From the NCBI GenBank assembly GCA_022843705.1, contig JALHND010000018.1, positions 1 through 37,524 on the forward strand: a stretch of DNA of 37,524 nucleotides, given 5' to 3'. The position numbers and the translations under genes were made by a program. The DNA is from Burkholderiales bacterium (GTDB lineage: Bacteria > Pseudomonadota > Gammaproteobacteria > Burkholderiales > SG8-41). Below are positions 34,244 to 37,524 of this stretch, piece by piece. The notes below the pieces were generated by a model. That model had not been told where the DNA came from. It worked only from the letters and a program-made list of their open reading frames with translations, and did not search any database. Numbering within the stretch: position 1 is the stretch's first letter; each line of letters opens with the position of its first letter.

Positions 34244-34637
34244 CGGGGCCGCGCATTCCGGGATTGGGTGCGGAGCTGGTGCCTGGCAGGTGCCATACCG
34301 GGTTTATTAAAATATCAATAAAATCAATAAGTTACGATATATTATCCCCGGGGCTGTCCTGTCTGACGCGGAAGCTGAACTTGCGGTAGTCTCCAGACAG
34401 CAGGCTGCAGAAGTTACAGCGGAACATTTATTTGCACGGCGGCTGAATCCGCCATTTATGTGACAGACTTCAAACTGCGGGGCACAGAAATTATCATCGG
34501 CGTCAGAGCGGCCCTTATACCGCGGTGCCGCGTTAGAAGGCCCGAGCAGGGGCAGGTATTCGAATTCTGAGTTGTCCGGCGCGAGGTTTGCGGATTTTGC
34601 GCGAGGACGGCAGGCAGCGGAAAGAAAAGGGGTGACC
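34244..34637 (+). promoter_or_regulatory. 394-base gap before the GAF-PilB gene
   Basis: No gene is supported (the minus-strand ORF 34307-34819 overlaps the GAF-PilB gene and has no resemblance). It holds AT-rich element copy 5 and a short hairpin GGCGG-CTGAAT-CCGCC at 34438-34453. A strong AAAAGGGGTGACC ribosome site lies before the ATG at 34638. No convincing sigma70 promoter pair is visible. Confidence 0.45.
34308..34334 (-). promoter_or_regulatory. AT-rich IHF-like element, copy 5
   Basis: Minus strand TAACTTATTGATT followed by TTATTGATATTTTAAT. AATCAATAAGTTA (34322-34334) is a perfect match to the IHF consensus. A 24-base core differs from copy 1 at only two positions. Confidence 0.5.
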
Positions 34638-37019
34638 ATGAGCACAGTACTCCAGCCCAAACCGGCGGCAGCGGCAGACAATCTGGCTGAGAAGCTGAAT
34701 TTCCAGCAGAAACTGCAGGCTGTCACCAACAAGATCCACGCGACCAAGAACATCGACGAGATCATCCTCGAGCTGTCGCAGGAACTGTGCAACCTGTTCA
34801 ACGCCGACCGCCTGACCATCTACCTGCTGAGCGAGGACAAGGGCTCGATCATTTCCAAGGTCAAGACCGGGCTGAATTCCTTCAAGGACATCAAGCTGCC
34901 GATCAACGAGCAGTCCGTGGCCGGTTATGTCGCGGCGAGCAAGCGCATCGTCAACATCCGCGATGTCTACGATGATGCCGAGCTCAAATCCCACAGCGGC
35001 CAGCTCAACTTCCTGAAGGCTGTCGACGCCAAGACCGGGTACCGCACCAAGCAGATGCTGGTGGCGCCGGTGATCGAGGCGAAGTCCAGGGACCTCATCG
35101 GCGTCGTGCAGATCATCAACAACAAGTCCGGCACGCCCTTCCCGGCGATGATGGAGGAGGGGGTGCAGTCGCTGACCGAGACGCTGGCCATCGCCTTCCG
35201 CCAGCGCCAGGGTCCGATGATGCAGGTGCGCAGCAAGTATGACGGCCTGGTCACCAACGCGGTCATCTCCGGCGAGGAGCTGGAACTGGCGCAGCGTTCG
35301 GCGCGGCGCAAGAACCTCGACGTCGAAACGGTGCTGACCGGCGAGTTCCAGGTCAAGCTGCCGGCGCTGGGTGATGCCCTGGGCAGTTACTTCGGCGTGC
35401 CTTACGAGCCGTTCAAGCAGGACCGCATCAAGCCGCCGGACCTGATGAAAAACATGAACCGCGAGTTCTGCCAGACCAACCAGTGGATGCCGCTGGACGA
35501 CACCAAGGACGGCATCGTCGTGATGACCACCGACCCCGAGCGGGTCAAGGCGTCGCGGATGGTGAACAACGTGTTTCCGAAGAGCAAGATCGTCTTCCGG
35601 GTGACCACCAACAGCGAGTTCGTCAGCACCCTGGACCAGATGTTCGGCGCCAGCAGCGGTCTCGAGGATTCCGGCAACATCGAGGACATGCTCGGTACGC
35701 TGGATGACGAAGCCGAGGGCGAAGGTGCCGGCGGTGATGATGTGGCCTCCGCCGCGGCCGACAACGAACTGGTCAAACTCGTCAACAAGATCATCATTGA
35801 TGCCTACCAGATGGGGGCTTCGGACATTCACATCGAACCCTATCCCGGCAAGTCAAAAACCGAAATACGCTTCCGTCGCGACGGTTCCCTGCAGCCCTAC
35901 ATCCAGGTGCCCGCGAGTTACCGCAGCGCGCTTGCCGCGCGCCTGAAGATCATGTGCGACCTCGACATTTCCGAGCGCCGGCGGCCGCAGGACGGCAAGA
36001 TCAAGTTCAAGAAGTTCGGACCCCTCGACATCGAGCTGCGGGTGGCGACCATCCCCTCCGCCGGCGGCGTCGAGGACATCGTCATGCGGATTCTTGCCGC
36101 CGGCGAACCGATACCGCTCGACAAGCTGGGGCTGACCAAATACAACCTGGAAACCCTGAAGGAGGTCGTGTCCAAGCCCTACGGCCTGTTCTTCGTCTGC
36201 GGCCCGACCGGTTCCGGCAAAACCACCACGCTGCACTCGGTGCTGGGTTACCTCAACACCCCGGACACCAAGATCTGGACCGCGGAAGACCCGGTCGAGA
36301 TCACGCAGAAAGGTCTGCGCCAGGTGCAGATGAATCCCAAGGCCGGCATGACCTTCGCGGTGGCGATGAAGGCCTTCCTGAGGGCCGACCCGGACATCAT
36401 CATGGTCGGCGAGATGCGCGACAAGGAAACCACCGGCACCGGCATTGAAGCCTCGCTGACGGGCCACCTGGTGTTCGCCACGCTGCACACCAACAGCGCG
36501 CCGGAGTCGATCATCCGCCTGCTCGACATGGGCATGGATCCCTTCAACTTCGCCGATGCGCTGCTCGGCATCCTGGCGCAGCGCCTGGCGAAACGGCTCT
36601 GCGGCAAGTGCAAGAAACCCCACGAGGCGACCCCGGAGGAAGTCCAGTCGCTGCTCACCGAGTTCTCGCTCGAGCTGAAGAACACGGCAAGCTGGAAGAA
36701 GGATCCCAAGGCCGCCGAGGAGAAGGTGCTCGAGGATTGGGTCAAGAACTACGGCAATGAAAACGGCAAGCTGGTGATCCACGATCCGGTGGGCTGCGAG
36801 GTCTGCGGCGGCAGCGGCTACAAGGGGCGCGTCGGCCTGCACGAACTGCTGGTCGGCACCGACCCGCTGAAGAAGAATATCCAGGAGCACGCGCGGGTCG
36901 CGGAAATGGTCGCCACCGCGCTCGATGACGGCATGCGCACCCTGAAGCAGGACGGCATCGAAAAGGTGCTGATGGGCATCACCGACATGAAACAGGTGCG
37001 CGCGGTCTGCATCAAGTAA
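34638..37019 (+). CDS. GspE/PilB-type secretion ATPase with N-terminal GAF domain
   Basis: A 793-residue hexameric motor ATPase of the type II secretion/type IV pilus family, with an unusual N-terminal GAF domain. Residues about 22-190 are GAF (ELCNLFNADRLTIYLL ... SVAGYVAASKRIVNIRDVY ... QMLVAPVIEAKSRDLIGVVQIIN). Residues about 195-338 are the MshEN/GspE-N domain, of the kind that binds cyclic-di-GMP in some relatives, and the ATPase occupies about 370-793. Walker A is GPTGSGKTTT (about 522), the Asp box WTAEDPVE, Walker B DIIMVGEMRD (about 585), the His box TGHLVFATLHTN, and the zinc tetracysteine CGKC ... CEVCGG (about 654 and 720). The start at 34638 follows AAAAGGGGTG. No other pilus or secretion gene is in the window. 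Confidence 0.93.
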   Translation: MSTVLQPKPAAAADNLAEKLNFQQKLQAVTNKIHATKNIDEIILELSQELCNLFNADRLTIYLLSEDKGSIISKVKTGLNSFKDIKLPINEQSVAGYVAASKRIVNIRDVYDDAELKSHSGQLNFLKAVDAKTGYRTKQMLVAPVIEAKSRDLIGVVQIINNKSGTPFPAMMEEGVQSLTETLAIAFRQRQGPMMQVRSKYDGLVTNAVISGEELELAQRSARRKNLDVETVLTGEFQVKLPALGDALGSYFGVPYEPFKQDRIKPPDLMKNMNREFCQTNQWMPLDDTKDGIVVMTTDPERVKASRMVNNVFPKSKIVFRVTTNSEFVSTLDQMFGASSGLEDSGNIEDMLGTLDDEAEGEGAGGDDVASAAADNELVKLVNKIIIDAYQMGASDIHIEPYPGKSKTEIRFRRDGSLQPYIQVPASYRSALAARLKIMCDLDISERRRPQDGKIKFKKFGPLDIELRVATIPSAGGVEDIVMRILAAGEPIPLDKLGLTKYNLETLKEVVSKPYGLFFVCGPTGSGKTTTLHSVLGYLNTPDTKIWTAEDPVEITQKGLRQVQMNPKAGMTFAVAMKAFLRADPDIIMVGEMRDKETTGTGIEASLTGHLVFATLHTNSAPESIIRLLDMGMDPFNFADALLGILAQRLAKRLCGKCKKPHEATPEEVQSLLTEFSLELKNTASWKKDPKAAEEKVLEDWVKNYGNENGKLVIHDPVGCEVCGGSGYKGRVGLHELLVGTDPLKKNIQEHARVAEMVATALDDGMRTLKQDGIEKVLMGITDMKQVRAVCIK

Positions 37020-37039
37020 GCCCTGCAGCTGCAGCAGCC

Positions 37040-37524
37040 ATGAATTCCGTCCAAGCCCCGCCAGCCCACGGCGACCTGTCGCACCGGTTGTCCGAACTGC
37101 TGCGCATCGGCGCCGCGCTGTCCAAGGAGCGCGACATCAACCGCCTGCTGGAGGCGATCCTGGTGGCGGCCAAGGACATCACCAACGCCGACGGCGGCAC
37201 GCTCTACCGCATGACGGAAGACCAGCAGGCCCTGCGTTTTGAAATCATGCGCAACGACACGCTGGGCATCGCGATGGGCGGCACCAGCGGCGAGGACATC
37301 CCTTTTTATCCGGTCAACCTGTACGACCGGGAGGGTGGTGCGATCCACAGCATGGTTGCCGCCTACGCGGTCCACCACGATTGTTCCGTCAACATCGCCG
37401 ATGCCTACACCGAGGCCGGGTTCGATTTTTCGGGCACCAAGAATTTCGACAAGAAGACGGGCTACCGCTCGACCTCCTTCCTGACGGTGCCGATGAAGAA
37501 CCACGAGGACGAGATCATCGGCGT
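37040..37524 (+). CDS. GAF-domain signalling protein (3' end cut off)
   Basis: An open frame from ATG 37040 to the window end, about 161 residues, absent from the ORF track because no stop codon is present. It begins MNSVQAPPAHGDLSHRLSELLRIGAALSKERDINRLLEAIL followed by a GAF domain (ITNADGGTLYRMTED ... GYRSTSFLTVPMKNHEDEIIG). The GAF resembles that of the preceding ATPase (compare KTGYRSTSFLTVPM with KTGYRTKQMLVAPV). It starts 20 bases after the ATPase gene, so the two are co-transcribed. The output domain lies outside the window; a cyclase, HD-GYP or GGDEF domain would be usual. Confidence 0.85.
   Translation, partial: MNSVQAPPAHGDLSHRLSELLRIGAALSKERDINRLLEAILVAAKDITNADGGTLYRMTEDQQALRFEIMRNDTLGIAMGGTSGEDIPFYPVNLYDREGGAIHSMVAAYAVHHDCSVNIADAYTEAGFDFSGTKNFDKKTGYRSTSFLTVPMKNHEDEIIG

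Noticed and set aside
34307-34819. Minus-strand ORF of 170 residues before and over the GAF-PilB start
   Set aside because: It overlaps the well-supported GAF domain coding region and is rich in Ser/Cys/Arg with no family match.

Overview
ORGANISM. The window is GC-rich, densely coded and free of mobile elements. The gene families (TctC/Bug-type tripartite tricarboxylate transporter, CHASE2 signalling proteins, GspE/PilB ATPase, FDH and formate-THF ligase set) point to a betaproteobacterium, probably Burkholderiales/Rhodocyclales-like. This is inferred from protein resemblance only; there is no rRNA or other marker to fix the genus.

LAYOUT. (1) 1-8217 is mixed metabolism: the end of a quinone oxidoreductase, a membrane Ser/Thr kinase with a periplasmic sensor, a small exported coiled-coil protein, an SDR dehydrogenase, a small exported Ala/Pro/Lys-rich protein, a threonine synthase-like enzyme, an enolase-superfamily dehydratase and a CapA-like protein. 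(2) 8218-8907 is a long non-coding stretch holding a candidate small RNA whose hairpin loop copies the anti-Shine-Dalgarno sequence, followed by the promoter of the next operon. (3) 8908-17301 is a one-carbon operon: CoA ligase (sucCD-like), a two-gene cytoplasmic NAD-dependent formate dehydrogenase with a fused NuoE/NuoF-type beta subunit, and formate-tetrahydrofolate ligase. A TerC-type membrane protein with a highly structured leader and a UspA protein follow. (4) 18987-22149 is a tripartite tricarboxylate transporter (tctC-tctB-tctA). (5) 22320-27400 is an oxalate catabolic block: oxalyl-CoA decarboxylase and a Crp/Fnr-type regulator on the minus strand, then divergent formyl-CoA:oxalate CoA-transferase plus a formyl-THF hydrolase-like protein. 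(6) 27716-37524 is a signalling block: CHASE2-Ser/Thr kinase, PP2C phosphatase, FHA protein, CHASE2-adenylate cyclase, GAF-PilB/GspE ATPase and the start of another GAF protein.

HOW IT WORKS TOGETHER. Frc and Oxc convert oxalate to CO2 and formate through oxalyl-CoA and formyl-CoA. FDH burns formate to NADH, while FtfL sends it to 10-formyl-THF. A near-identical palindrome, TTGAY-NNCG-GTCAA, stands before all four metabolic units (sucC operon, tct operon, oxc, frc). At oxc, frc and (with a weaker -10) tct it lies 22 bases from a -10-like hexamer, the class II activator geometry. The only Crp/Fnr regulator in the window sits between oxc and frc, has an E-x-x-S-R recognition helix expected to read TTGA half-sites, and contains no cysteine. 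I infer an oxalate/formate regulon driven by a non-oxygen-sensing Fnr relative. The anti-SD small RNA could add post-transcriptional control, because its loop complements the ribosome sites of the formate dehydrogenase and tctC genes. The last block looks like a phosphorylation/cAMP hub placed beside a secretion or pilus motor.
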